This document shows, piece by piece, positions 54,664 to 62,932 of a stretch of 64,000 bases of DNA. The first letter of the stretch is position 1. Every line of letters begins with the position of its first letter. The notes beneath the pieces are model-generated. The model searched no databases. It was not told the DNA's origin and worked only from the letters and a program-made list of their open reading frames with translations. Made by a program: the position numbers and the translations under genes. The stretch is from Pseudomonadota bacterium (lineage in GTDB: Bacteria > Pseudomonadota > Gammaproteobacteria > Burkholderiales > Burkholderiaceae_C): NCBI GenBank assembly GCA_021845505.1, contig JAJZVU010000003.1, positions 1 to 64,000 on the forward strand, read 5' to 3'.

Positions 54664-54953
54664 ACCCCCACCAGCTGCTGCGCACCGCGATGCTGCTGGG
54701 CCTGTTCGTCACGCTGGCCGGCGGCTACGCGCTGCTCTGGGGAGCCGGGCGGCTGCACGCCAGCCGCCTGCTGGCGGGCGCCGGCTACCTGTGCTACGCG
54801 GCGCAATGGACGATCGCGGCGATGCTGTGGATCGGCAGCGATCTGGGCCTGCCGTGGAAGCTGCTGCTCGCGGCCTCGGCCGCCGCGTGCAGCCTGATCC
54901 CCAGGGTATCGCTGCATTACGTACGACAACTGGAAGAACCGACCGAAGGGTGA
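54660..54953 (+). CDS. Small membrane protein in nor operon (1)
   Basis: Protein of 97 aa starting at the GTG of a GTGA overlap with norB. Three hydrophobic segments (AMLLGLFVTLAGGYALLWGAG, LLAGAGYLCYAAQWTIAAMLWIG, WKLLLAASAAACSLIP) and a short cytosolic end. No family is recognised. Coupling to norB suggests a role in NOR assembly or stability. Confidence 0.78.
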   Translation: MNPHQLLRTAMLLGLFVTLAGGYALLWGAGRLHASRLLAGAGYLCYAAQWTIAAMLWIGSDLGLPWKLLLAASAAACSLIPRVSLHYVRQLEEPTEG

Positions 54954-54955
54954 CC

Positions 54956-55294
54956 ATGATGGGTGCGATTTCGAATGGCCTTGCCACGCTGATCGGGCTG
55001 TGGCTTTCCTATGCTGCGGTGCTCGACCTCGGGCGACTGCGCGGCCAGGCCTGGACCGTGTACGCCGCGGCGGCCGCGGCCGCCGCACTGGCGCTGCTGT
55101 CGCGGCGCGGCGACTTCGCCCGCTGGCCGGGCACGACGGAGATCGCCGCTGCGGCGGTCGCCGCCGGCACGCTGGCGCTGTTCCAGGCCGGGGTGCTGAA
55201 TCACCTGGTCGCCTTCTGGCTGGTGTTCTTCGCCGGCAACGTGATCTCGGTGCTGGCGCTGTGGGCCGCGCTGTATCGCCCCCGCGCCGCCTGA
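54956..55294 (+). CDS. Small membrane protein in nor operon (2)
   Basis: Protein of 112 aa, or 111 aa if the second of two adjacent ATGs is used; GAAGGG lies 5 nt before the first. It has about four hydrophobic segments, including LATLIGLWLSYAAVLDLG and LVAFWLVFFAGNVISVLALW. No family is recognised. It begins 2 bp after the previous stop and ends the nor operon, convergent with an L,D-transpeptidase gene. Confidence 0.75.
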   Translation: MMGAISNGLATLIGLWLSYAAVLDLGRLRGQAWTVYAAAAAAAALALLSRRGDFARWPGTTEIAAAAVAAGTLALFQAGVLNHLVAFWLVFFAGNVISVLALWAALYRPRAA

Positions 55295-55319
55295 GCTCCC
55301 GCCGCGCCGCCGCGCGCGT

Positions 55320-56069
55320 TCAGCCGGCGGCGTTCAGGATGGTCGAATGCCGCAGCCAGTCCGCATCGGGGTAGTAGCCCACGAGGACGGTGTGGTCGCG
55401 GATCAGCCGCACCACCGCGTCCTCCACTTTCGGGCTCAACGCGAAGCAGCCCCAGCTGCGGCCGATGCGGCCGTGGGTCTGCGCGTAGGCCTTGCCCACG
55501 TACGCCGCGCCATGCACCACGATGTCGCGCAGGTAGGCCGCGCCGTTGAAGGCCGGGTCGAGTCCGTGCAGGCGCAGCGAATAGCCGTGCTTGCCGTAAT
55601 AGGTGCGGCCGGTCAGGTAGACCCCCAGGCTGCTCGCATCGGTGCCCGGCCGATTGGAAAAACGCGTCGCCTGCGCGAGACCGCTGCCCTTGCCGTGCGC
55701 GACGTAGGTGTAGTACAGCACCTTGCCGGTGAGCACGTCGGCCACCGCCAGCCGGGGCTGGCTGGACGGCACCGAGAAGTCCACGATGGTGACCAGGGGC
55801 TTGTCGGTGAGGTGCAACTGGCGCACCCGCGTGTAAGCCTTGAGGGTGGTCCGGATGGCCTGCGGGCTGATCGCCGGCGCCTGCGCGTGGATGGTCTCGA
55901 CCAGCCTGGGCAGCGGAGCCGGCGGCGCGGCGCCGGCATGCGCCCGCGGCGCTGCGAGAACCCCGATCAACGCCGACCCCAGCGCCGAGCGCCGGCTCGC
56001 TGCGCGCAGCGCCGCGGCCAGTCCCGCAGGGCTTCGCCGCTGCCGCTGGAATCGCTGGCCGGCCGACAT
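55320..56069 (-). CDS. Murein L,D-transpeptidase catalytic-domain protein (YkuD_2 type)
   Basis: Exported protein of 249 aa. An N-terminal signal region (SRRSALGSALIGVLAAPRAHA, possibly Tat-like from the SRR) precedes the catalytic domain: VTIVDFSVPSSQPRLAVADV, SSLGVYLTGRTYYGKHGYSLRLHGLD, DIVVHGAAYVG and the catalytic Cys in GRSWGCFALSP. Homologues are fused or allied with L,D-transpeptidases that crosslink peptidoglycan or lipoproteins. It lies 13 bp after the next L,D-transpeptidase gene on the same strand. Confidence 0.85.
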   Translation of the reverse strand: MSAGQRFQRQRRSPAGLAAALRAASRRSALGSALIGVLAAPRAHAGAAPPAPLPRLVETIHAQAPAISPQAIRTTLKAYTRVRQLHLTDKPLVTIVDFSVPSSQPRLAVADVLTGKVLYYTYVAHGKGSGLAQATRFSNRPGTDASSLGVYLTGRTYYGKHGYSLRLHGLDPAFNGAAYLRDIVVHGAAYVGKAYAQTHGRIGRSWGCFALSPKVEDAVVRLIRDHTVLVGYYPDADWLRHSTILNAAG

Positions 56070-56082
56070 GCTCCGGTCCTCG

Positions 56083-56952
56083 TCAGGGCGCGCGGCCGAC
56101 GATGAGCACGGTCGGCCCGTCGCCGATCGCATGCAGCCGGCCGTCGTCGGGATGCGCAGCGATCGCCCATTCGTAGAGCCTGCGCGCATCGTCGAGCACC
56201 GGCCGGCGCGGAACCCCGTAGTACTGTCTTTGCATCGCCTCATCGTACAGGCCGATGCAGCCATGCGAGGCGGCGCGGCCCGGCAGGTCGCGGCCGTGGA
56301 TCCACACCTCGACCCCCTGGGGCGTCGTGTAGAAGCGCAGCGCATAGTGCATCGGATAGGGCTTGTCGGTGTTCTCCATGTCATAGACCGAAGAACGGTG
56401 CAGCCGATCGTACGCCGTCACGCTGAACAGGCCGTCCGGGGTGCGCAGAGCCGGGTCGGAGTCGCTGCCCGAAGTGATGGGAAAGGACATGACCAGCTTG
56501 CCGTAGGCGTAGGCGCCCAGGAACTGCTCCGACAGGTCGACCAGCAGGAACCTGGGCTCGCCCGCGGCAGCCTGGTAACGGGCGGGCATCGGAGTGAAGC
56601 CTCGCAGCTGGCGGGGGTCCAGCGGCAGCTTGATGCGCACACCCGGGTAGAGATGCCGGCGGTCGATCCGGTTGAAGCGCAGGCCGTCCTGCCAGTGCGG
56701 ACCGAAAAGCCCGATCGGCGTGTCGCCGCGCACCACCCGGTGGCAGGTCCATGCGACCGCCGCATCGCTGGGATAGTGGACGGCGCAGGTGTCGGGGACC
56801 GGCTCGGCGAGGCTCGCGATCGCGCAGCAGCCCAAACCCAGCGCGCACAGGCCGCGGGCCAGGCTCCTGCTCCAGCCGCGCAGCGATTGCGCGCGCGCCC
56901 GCGGGGTCGCCGAAGGCGGGCGGTCGACACGAGCGCCGGGCAAGCGCGGCAT
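56083..56952 (-). CDS. L,D-transpeptidase (YkuD/ErfK type)
   Basis: Protein of about 289 aa. A signal helix (LARGLCALGLGCCAIASLAEP) is followed by a LysM-like segment (HRVVRGDTPIGLFGPHWQDGLRFNRIDRRHLYPGVRIKLP) and the YkuD domain with WIHGRDLPGRAASHGCIGLYDEAM, which carries the catalytic His and Cys. The start is uncertain: ATG at 56952 or 57033, neither with a good ribosome site. It probably forms 3-3 crosslinks or anchors a lipoprotein to peptidoglycan. Confidence 0.87.
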   Translation of the reverse strand: MPRLPGARVDRPPSATPRARAQSLRGWSRSLARGLCALGLGCCAIASLAEPVPDTCAVHYPSDAAVAWTCHRVVRGDTPIGLFGPHWQDGLRFNRIDRRHLYPGVRIKLPLDPRQLRGFTPMPARYQAAAGEPRFLLVDLSEQFLGAYAYGKLVMSFPITSGSDSDPALRTPDGLFSVTAYDRLHRSSVYDMENTDKPYPMHYALRFYTTPQGVEVWIHGRDLPGRAASHGCIGLYDEAMQRQYYGVPRRPVLDDARRLYEWAIAAHPDDGRLHAIGDGPTVLIVGRAP

Positions 56953-57117
56953 GGCGGAGGATCCGGGTGGCAGCGAATGCGATCCGACAAGCCGGAGTCG
57001 CGATCCGATCACGACCATAGCGCCGATCGCCATGCCGCCGCGCCCCGTCGGCGCCCGCGGCTTGCATCAGATCAACAAAGGGCCGACCGGATCCGCGGCC
57101 GCAAGCCCGCCCCGGGC

Positions 57118-58182
57118 CTAATCGGCCTGCTCGGAATAGATCGCATCGAACGCCTGCGCCGCGTTGCGGAAGGCATCGAGCACTTCCGGGTCGAAATGCC
57201 CGGGCAGGGTCCGGCCGTCGCCCCGGACGATCACACCCAGCGCCTGCTCGTGGCCCAGCGGGTCCTTGTAGGGACGGCGGCTGCGCAGCGCGTCGTAGAC
57301 GTCGCAGATCGCCATGATGCGCGCGCTCAGCGGAATGGCATCGCCCGCGACGCCGTGGGGATAACCGCTGCCATCCCACCGTTCGTGGTGACCCAGCGCG
57401 ATCTCCTCGCCCATGCGCAGGTAGGCGCATTCGCCCTCGCCCTGCGCCAGGATGCGCGCGCCGAGACTGGTATGGGTCTGCATCACCGTCCTCTCCTCGG
57501 CATCCAGCGGACCCGGCTTGAGCAGGATATGGTCCGGAATCGCGATCTTGCCCACGTCGTGCAGCGGACTGGCATGAAAGATCGAGTCGACGAACTCATC
57601 GCCCATGCCCAGTCGCTGCGCCAGCTCGCTGCTGTAGAAACTGATGCGCTTGATGTGGGCGCCGGTCTCCTGGTCGCGGAATTCGGCTGCACGCATGATC
57701 GTGCAGATGGTGTCTCGATGGCTCGCGGTGAGCTGCGCACTGCGCTCGCGCACCTGCTGCTCCAGCGTACGGTTGTGCAGTGCCAGCAGATCGCCGTATT
57801 CCTTCAGGCGCAGCAGGTTGCGCACGCGAACCCACAGCTCGGCACGATCGACCGGCTTGCCGAGGAACTCCTCGGCGCCGCAGTCCAGCGCCCGCAGGCG
57901 GGCCGCGCGATCGTCGAGCGCGGTGACCATGATGACCGGGATCGACCGCGTGTCGTCGTCGGACTTGAGTTCATGCACGACGCGGAAGCCGTCCTTGCCG
58001 GGCATCATCGCATCGAGCAGGATCAGGTCGGGTCGATCCTGCCTGGCACGTTCGAGTCCCGCGTCGCCGTCCGCCGCCTCCAGCGTCGCGTGCCCTTCCC
58101 GCTCGAGCAGCAGGCGCAGGAATTCGCGATTGCGGGGGTCGTCGTCGACGATCAGAACCACCTTGGACGCTTGGGCGGACAT
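57118..58182 (-). CDS. Response regulator with HD-GYP phosphodiesterase domain
   Basis: RpfG-like protein of 354 aa. The receiver (1-120) has LIVDDDPRNREF, the phospho-Asp in LILLDAMMPGKDGF and Lys in FLGKPVD. A coiled linker precedes the HD-GYP domain with GAHIKRISFYSSELA, SPLHDVGKIAIPDHILLKPG and GHHERWDGSGYPHGV, all intact, so it should hydrolyse c-di-GMP. The ATG at 58182 has AGGAG 5 nt upstream. It lies 11 bp after the hybrid kinase, its likely phosphodonor. Confidence 0.94.
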   Translation of the reverse strand: MSAQASKVVLIVDDDPRNREFLRLLLEREGHATLEAADGDAGLERARQDRPDLILLDAMMPGKDGFRVVHELKSDDDTRSIPVIMVTALDDRAARLRALDCGAEEFLGKPVDRAELWVRVRNLLRLKEYGDLLALHNRTLEQQVRERSAQLTASHRDTICTIMRAAEFRDQETGAHIKRISFYSSELAQRLGMGDEFVDSIFHASPLHDVGKIAIPDHILLKPGPLDAEERTVMQTHTSLGARILAQGEGECAYLRMGEEIALGHHERWDGSGYPHGVAGDAIPLSARIMAICDVYDALRSRRPYKDPLGHEQALGVIVRGDGRTLPGHFDPEVLDAFRNAAQAFDAIYSEQAD

Positions 58183-58193
58183 GCGATCTCCTG

Positions 58194-60707
58194 CTAACGC
58201 TGCGATACGGCCTGGCGCAGTGCGGCCAGCAGCCGCTGCTCGTTGAATCTCGACTTGCGCACCACGCTGCAGGTCTGGTCCTGCAGCGCACTGCGCTGCG
58301 CCGCGTCGAGCTCCATCGCGGTCAGCACCACGACAGGGATCCCGGCGGTGGCGTCGTCCGCGCGCAGCGCGGCCAGGACCTCGAATCCGCTCATCCCCGG
58401 CATCAGCAGATCGAGGATGATCAGCCTGGGCTTGTGCGCGCGCGCCATCGACAAGGCCTCGCGTCCGTCCCGGGCGCACAGGCTGGTGCATCCGTTCGCG
58501 GCGAGCAGCGAGCCGACGACCTCCAGCGCCTGCGGCTCGTCGTCGACCACCAGGACGGGGGAAGCGCAGCCATCGCCGGAGGCATCCAGCAGGTGCAGTC
58601 GCTGCAGCACGCTGCGCAGCATCCTGGCCGGAACCGGCTTTTGCAGCGCGTCGACCGCGCCCAGAGCAAGGCCCTTGCCGGTGTCGGCGACGATCGACGC
58701 GACGACCACCGGGATCGCCTGCAGCTCCGGGGTGCTCTTGATCCGCGCGAGGAATTCCCAGCCGTCGATTCCCGGAAGCAGCACGTCGAGCACGATCAGG
58801 CACGGCTTGGTCTCGCGCAGCAGGTCCCACGCCTGCTCGGCGCTCGACGCGACCAGGACGTCGCAGCCCGCGCTTTCCAGTTGCACGCGGATCAACCCGG
58901 CCGCGCTGGCGTCGTCGTCCACCACCAGCGCCAATGGCGGCGTGGTGGCGTCGCGCCGCACAGGCTGCACCTGCGCTTCGGTGCGCCGCGCGTCGACCCC
59001 GCGCAACGGCAGCCAGACGCAGAAGGTGGTTCCGACACCCTCGCTGCTGCGCAGTCCGACGCAGCCGCGCTGCAGCGCGCACAGCCTGCGCACCAGCGTC
59101 AATCCCAGTCCGCTTCCCTGGTACTGGCGAGCCAGCGAACTGTCGATCTGCACGAAGGGCTCGAACAGGCGCTGCATGTCGGCCTGCCCGATCCCGATCC
59201 CGCTGTCGCAGACCTCGATCTGCAGCAACCGATCCTCGTCGCCTTCGGCCAGCGGCTGCGCCACGCGGTCGCATGCGGCCAGCGCGGCCAGCGCCTGCGC
59301 GCGGCTCACGGCGGCAGCGCGCAGTTCCACCCGCCCTCCGTCGGGGGTGAACTTCACCGCGTTCGACAACAGGTTGTAGACGATCTGCTTGCACTTGCGC
59401 GGGTCGAGCAGCGCGGTGCCGAGGGTGTCGGGAACCCAGGCCGTCAGGGCGATGCGCTGCGCCATCGCCTTTTCCTTGACCACCGACAGGCAGCCGCGCA
59501 GCAGCTGCGCCGGGTCCACGACCTCGGCGTCGAGCGACATCTTGCCGGCCTCGATCTTCGACAGATCCAGCACATCGTTGATCAATTCGAGCAGGTGCTC
59601 GCCGCTGTCGTAGATATCGCTGACGTACTCGATCTGGCGCGCGTCCAGCGCACCGGCCAGGCCATCGCGCAGCACCTCGGAAAAACCCATGATCGCGTTC
59701 AGGGGCGTGCGCAGCTCATGGCTCATGCTGGCGAGGAATTCGCTCTTGAAGCGCGTCGCGGTCTCGGCCGCCCGCCGCATGTCCTCGAGCGCGCGTTCGC
59801 GCGCCTTGGCTTCGCCGATGTCCTCGACGACCCAGATGGTGGATCGCGCGGTCCCGTCGCCTGCGAGGGTGCGCGCCGCCACGCGCGCCCAGAACGGGCT
59901 TGCGTCGAGCCGCAGCAGCTGCAGTTCGGCGGCAAAGGTCGGCGCACCCGCCACCCCGGTCTCCAGCGTCGCGTCGAGGGCCGCCGACTGGCTCGAATCG
60001 GCCGCGCGCAGCAGCTCGCGCAGCGCCCGCCCGGCCAGGTCCGTCGTCGGCGCAACGCCCAGGATGCTCGCCAGCTTGGGGTTGCCGCGCTCGACCGTCG
60101 GGCCGACCGAGAACATGACGCCGACCTCGACGTTGTCCAGGATGGCCTGCAGTGCCGCGGTGCGCTGCGCGACGCGCGCCTCCAGTTCCTCGTACACCCG
60201 CAGGTTCTCCATGGCCACCGCGGTGGTGTCGGCCAGCGCCTGCAGGACCCGCAACTCGTCGGGTGACGGAACGTGGTGGGACGCCCAGTAATTGCCGATG
60301 GCTCCGACCGGTTCCAGCGTGCGAATGGGCACCATCGCCAGGCTCTTCACGAAGGTCGGCCGGTAGGCTTCGGCGGGAATGCGCGGGTCGGCGTAGATGT
60401 CGGCGATGGCTGCCGGCTCGCGGTGGTGCATCACCCATCCGCTGATGCACGCGCTCATCGGGAAGCGCTGGCCTTTCCACAGCGGCTCGATCGCATCCTC
60501 GTCGGCATAGAAGCAGCGGTCGCCGTCGCGCAGCACGAAGGTCGCGCCGTCGGCTCCGGTCAGTTCGCGCGCGGCGCGGCGCACGATGTCCATCACGCCG
60601 GGCAGGTCGCGCGCCATCGAAAGGCGCTGCACGACCTCGACCAGGCGCTCCATCGCGTGGCCATACCAGGCCGAACGCAGCGCCGAGGCTTCGGCGGGCC
60701 GGCTCAT
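58194..60707 (-). CDS. Hybrid histidine kinase: GAF-PAS-HK-REC-REC
   Basis: Soluble protein of 837 aa. A GAF domain (about 20-175), a PAS-like domain (about 185-310), the H-box FLASMSHELRTPLNAIMGFSEVL near 330, N-box IVYNLLSNAVKFTPDGG, G-boxes VCDSGIGIG and GSGLGLTLV, then two receivers: LALVVDDDASAAGLI with Asp in CLIVLDVLLPGIDGW, and VLVVDDEPQALEVV with Asp in LIILDLLMPGMSGF. No membrane helix, so it senses a cytosolic cue. Its start overlaps the EAL gene by ATGA. Confidence 0.94.
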   Translation of the reverse strand: MSRPAEASALRSAWYGHAMERLVEVVQRLSMARDLPGVMDIVRRAARELTGADGATFVLRDGDRCFYADEDAIEPLWKGQRFPMSACISGWVMHHREPAAIADIYADPRIPAEAYRPTFVKSLAMVPIRTLEPVGAIGNYWASHHVPSPDELRVLQALADTTAVAMENLRVYEELEARVAQRTAALQAILDNVEVGVMFSVGPTVERGNPKLASILGVAPTTDLAGRALRELLRAADSSQSAALDATLETGVAGAPTFAAELQLLRLDASPFWARVAARTLAGDGTARSTIWVVEDIGEAKARERALEDMRRAAETATRFKSEFLASMSHELRTPLNAIMGFSEVLRDGLAGALDARQIEYVSDIYDSGEHLLELINDVLDLSKIEAGKMSLDAEVVDPAQLLRGCLSVVKEKAMAQRIALTAWVPDTLGTALLDPRKCKQIVYNLLSNAVKFTPDGGRVELRAAAVSRAQALAALAACDRVAQPLAEGDEDRLLQIEVCDSGIGIGQADMQRLFEPFVQIDSSLARQYQGSGLGLTLVRRLCALQRGCVGLRSSEGVGTTFCVWLPLRGVDARRTEAQVQPVRRDATTPPLALVVDDDASAAGLIRVQLESAGCDVLVASSAEQAWDLLRETKPCLIVLDVLLPGIDGWEFLARIKSTPELQAIPVVVASIVADTGKGLALGAVDALQKPVPARMLRSVLQRLHLLDASGDGCASPVLVVDDEPQALEVVGSLLAANGCTSLCARDGREALSMARAHKPRLIILDLLMPGMSGFEVLAALRADDATAGIPVVVLTAMELDAAQRSALQDQTCSVVRKSRFNEQRLLAALRQAVSQR

Positions 60708-61891
60708 CCGCGCGGCTCCGGCGGATCGTCGAGCGGCCGTGGGCGCCCCAGCAGGTAGCCCTGCGCGTGGCCGACCCCGAGGTCGAGCAACACCCGCAAC
60801 ACCGCCTCGGTCTCGACTCCCTCGGCCACCACGGTGCTGCCGGTCTGCTCGGCGAAGCGTTGCACCGCGGCGGCCAGCGCGCGGTACTGTCGCGTGGAGT
60901 CGATCTGCCGGATGAGGCTGTTGTCCAGCTTGATGACATCGGGCTGCAGCCTCAGGATGTGGCGAAAGCTCGCGAAGCCGGCGCCGGCATCGTCCACCGC
61001 GATGCGCAGGCCGCGCTTCCTGAGCGGTTCGATGGCGCGCGCGATGATCGAGTAGTCGTCCACCGAAGCATGCTCGGTCACCTCGAGGATCAGTCGCTCG
61101 AAGGGATGCGTGCCCAGCACAGGCTCCAGGACTCCCGACAGCAGGGTCTGCGGCGAGGCATTGAGCGACAGGTAGGTCTGCTGCGGCAGGCGCGCCAGCC
61201 CGCGCAGTGCCTTTTCGATGGCCGCCGCTTCGAGCCGGGCCTGCAGCCCGATCTCGGCGGCTTCGTTGAACCAGATGTCGGGCGCGCGCACGGGCTCGTC
61301 GACGAAGCGCGTCAGCGCCTCATGGCCGACGACCGTCCTGTCCGGCAGTCGCACGATCGGCTGGTAGACGGTCGCGAAACGCTCGCCATCGAGCACCCCC
61401 GCGTAGCGCACGAGCAGGTCGCGCCGGCGCCCTTCCTCGATGACCTGCTCCTCGATGAAGCGTGCGGTCATGTCGGCGAAGCACCGCAGGGTCTTCACTT
61501 CGCGCTCGCCCAGCGAGTCGTCCGGGCGTCTGCTGAAACAGCAGAAGGTGCCATAGATGCGACCGTCGCTCAACCGGATCGGCACGCTCAGATGCGCGCC
61601 GACCGGCAGCGCGGCCGTCACCGGCAGCGTGCGTGCCTCGGCCACGCGCGCGGCATCCTGCATCAACTCGGGCAGGCGGCCGTCGACGACACGCTGGCAG
61701 AAGCTGTCCTCCAGCGGGTCGGACGCCCCGACGCGGATCGGCGGATCCTCCAGCAGCGAATCGACGTAGCGGAACACCCGACGCCCCTCCCTGAACTCGG
61801 AGATGAACGCCACTTCCAGTCCGATCAGCCGGCGCACGGATTGCAGCGCCTCGAGGACCAGTTCCTCCGCGTTGCGCCTGGGCAAGTACAC
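60704..61891 (-). CDS. GAF-EAL protein, probable c-di-GMP phosphodiesterase
   Basis: Protein of 395 aa. The N-terminal GAF domain (about 5-160) contains FCQRVVDGRLPELMQDAARV and SVPIRLSDGRIYGTFCCFSRR, a pattern of light/redox-type GAFs. The EAL domain has VGHEALTRF (EAL-T variant), SLNASPQTLLSG, LILEVTEHASV, IAVDDAGAGFASFRHIL, VIKLDNSLIR and VVAEGVETEAV, so catalysis is likely. I use the GTG at 61891, with GAGGAG 7 nt upstream. It heads the kinase/HD-GYP operon after a possible 41-aa peptide. Confidence 0.92.
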   Translation of the reverse strand: MYLPRRNAEELVLEALQSVRRLIGLEVAFISEFREGRRVFRYVDSLLEDPPIRVGASDPLEDSFCQRVVDGRLPELMQDAARVAEARTLPVTAALPVGAHLSVPIRLSDGRIYGTFCCFSRRPDDSLGEREVKTLRCFADMTARFIEEQVIEEGRRRDLLVRYAGVLDGERFATVYQPIVRLPDRTVVGHEALTRFVDEPVRAPDIWFNEAAEIGLQARLEAAAIEKALRGLARLPQQTYLSLNASPQTLLSGVLEPVLGTHPFERLILEVTEHASVDDYSIIARAIEPLRKRGLRIAVDDAGAGFASFRHILRLQPDVIKLDNSLIRQIDSTRQYRALAAAVQRFAEQTGSTVVAEGVETEAVLRVLLDLGVGHAQGYLLGRPRPLDDPPEPRG

Positions 61892-61912
61892 CTTGTGGCT
61901 CCTCGTCGGGAC

Positions 61913-62038
61913 TCACCCTCGCGTTGCGGCGAGGTACGGGCGGCGCGATGCGTCGACTCGATCCGGCCCAGCGACGCGTTCAGCGGCGTTGCCGGACGAT
62001 CGAGCCGAAGCGTCGACGATGGTGCGATCGAGGTTCAT
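61913..62038 (-). CDS. Possible 41-aa leader peptide gene
   Basis: A short frame starting MNLDRTIVDASARSSG, with a purine-rich GGTGGGGG site 6 nt before its ATG, ends 21 bp upstream of the EAL gene on the same strand. It is Arg/Ala/Asp-rich with no recognisable motif. It might be translated and coupled to the operon, but chance cannot be excluded in GC-rich DNA. Confidence 0.35.
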   Translation of the reverse strand: MNLDRTIVDASARSSGNAAERVAGPDRVDASRRPYLAATRG

Positions 62039-62246
62039 GCGTTTCCCCCACCTCGGGATCTGCGGGCACGGTTGCACGCGCGAAGCGACAAGGCACGGAC
62101 GGGGGCGTGGTCTGTGCCGGGCAAGGCCGGAGCGTCCGGCGACTCGTGGGTGACGGCCAGGGGCTGGGGCGCGTCGCAAGCCGCGGCGATCCGACACGCC
62201 AAGCCATCTCGCGTGTCCTTCGCGCAAAACGCGGTTGCACGGTCCC

Positions 62247-62275
62247 ATCGTATAAAGTGTCCCCCAACCGGTCAA
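62247..62275 (-). promoter_or_regulatory. Candidate promoter of the EAL-HK-HD-GYP operon
   Basis: On the minus strand TTGACC (62270-62275) and TACGAT (62247-62252) are spaced exactly 17 nt, with five and four matches to consensus. It lies about 200 bp before the 41-aa frame. Confidence 0.5.
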
Positions 62276-62290
62276 CAAGAGGTCGGTTGG
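62264..62290. promoter_or_regulatory. Inverted repeat over the divergent promoter
   Basis: CCAACCG-N13-CGGTTGG forms perfect 7-bp arms overlapping the -35 box of the minus-strand promoter. It is a candidate binding site for a dimeric regulator of one or both divergent operons. Confidence 0.45.
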
Positions 62291-62347
62291 AATCCATTGC
62301 TTACATCTGGACATTCTTTCGAACCATTCGCCCGTTGCGGTGCCTCG

Positions 62348-62932
62348 ATGCCCCACCCCGCGCTGCTGCTTGTCGATGACGACCGCCTGGCCCTGGCGAC
62401 GCTGACCGAGGGCCTGCGCGCGATGGGCTACGGGGTGGCAGCCGCCGACTCCGCTGCGGGAGCCTTGCAGCGGGCCGCCGCCGAAGCCTTCGATCTGGCC
62501 CTGCTCGACATCCGCATGCCGGGTCTTTCGGGGATGGAGCTCGCCCATCTGCTCGAGCGCCGCCACGGGCTGCACAGCCTGTTCCTGAGCGCCTACGGCG
62601 AGCGTGACGAAGTGGCCGAGGCGGTGCGCCAGGGCGGACTCGGCTACCTGGTCAAGCCGATCGACCCGGCACGCCTGATGCCGGCGATCGAGACGGCGCT
62701 GGCTCGCGCGCGCGACCTCGACGGGCTGCTGGCTGCCAAGGGGCAACTCGAGCACGCGCTCGCCGATGGCCGCCATACCAGCGTCGCCATCGGCATCGTG
62801 ATGGCCCAGCGCGGGCTGTCGGAGAGTGCCGCCTTCGCGAGCCTGCGCGACGAGGCGCGCCGCCAGCGACGCAAGCTCAGCGACCACTGCAACGACGTCG
62901 TGGCGGCGCTGCAACGCAATCGTCATGGATAG
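62348..62932 (+). CDS. ANTAR-domain response regulator (NasT/AmiR type)
   Basis: Protein of 194 aa. The receiver has LLLVDDDRLALATL, phospho-Asp in LALLDIRMPGLSGM and Lys in YLVKPIDPARL. The C-terminal ANTAR domain (about 135-190) shows VAIGIVMAQRGLSESAAFASLRDEA followed by LSDHCNDVV. ANTAR proteins bind paired RNA hexaloops and prevent transcription termination. Its 3' end overlaps the PAS sensor gene by 8 nt. The target transcript is not identified in this window. Confidence 0.92.
   Translation: MPHPALLLVDDDRLALATLTEGLRAMGYGVAAADSAAGALQRAAAEAFDLALLDIRMPGLSGMELAHLLERRHGLHSLFLSAYGERDEVAEAVRQGGLGYLVKPIDPARLMPAIETALARARDLDGLLAAKGQLEHALADGRHTSVAIGIVMAQRGLSESAAFASLRDEARRQRRKLSDHCNDVVAALQRNRHG

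Larger units (their letters stand above)
62039..62347. other. Divergent intergenic region, no gene seen
   Basis: About 309 bp between the EAL operon and the ANTAR regulator gene. The right half (62225-62345) is AT-richer and contains a minus-strand promoter and an inverted repeat. I saw no RNA gene. A plus-strand promoter is not obvious. Confidence 0.5.

Noticed and set aside
62235-62256. Plus-strand promoter TTGCAC/TATAAA for the ANTAR gene
   Set aside because: The two elements are only 10 nt apart, too close for sigma-70; the spacing for the minus-strand pair at the same site is correct.
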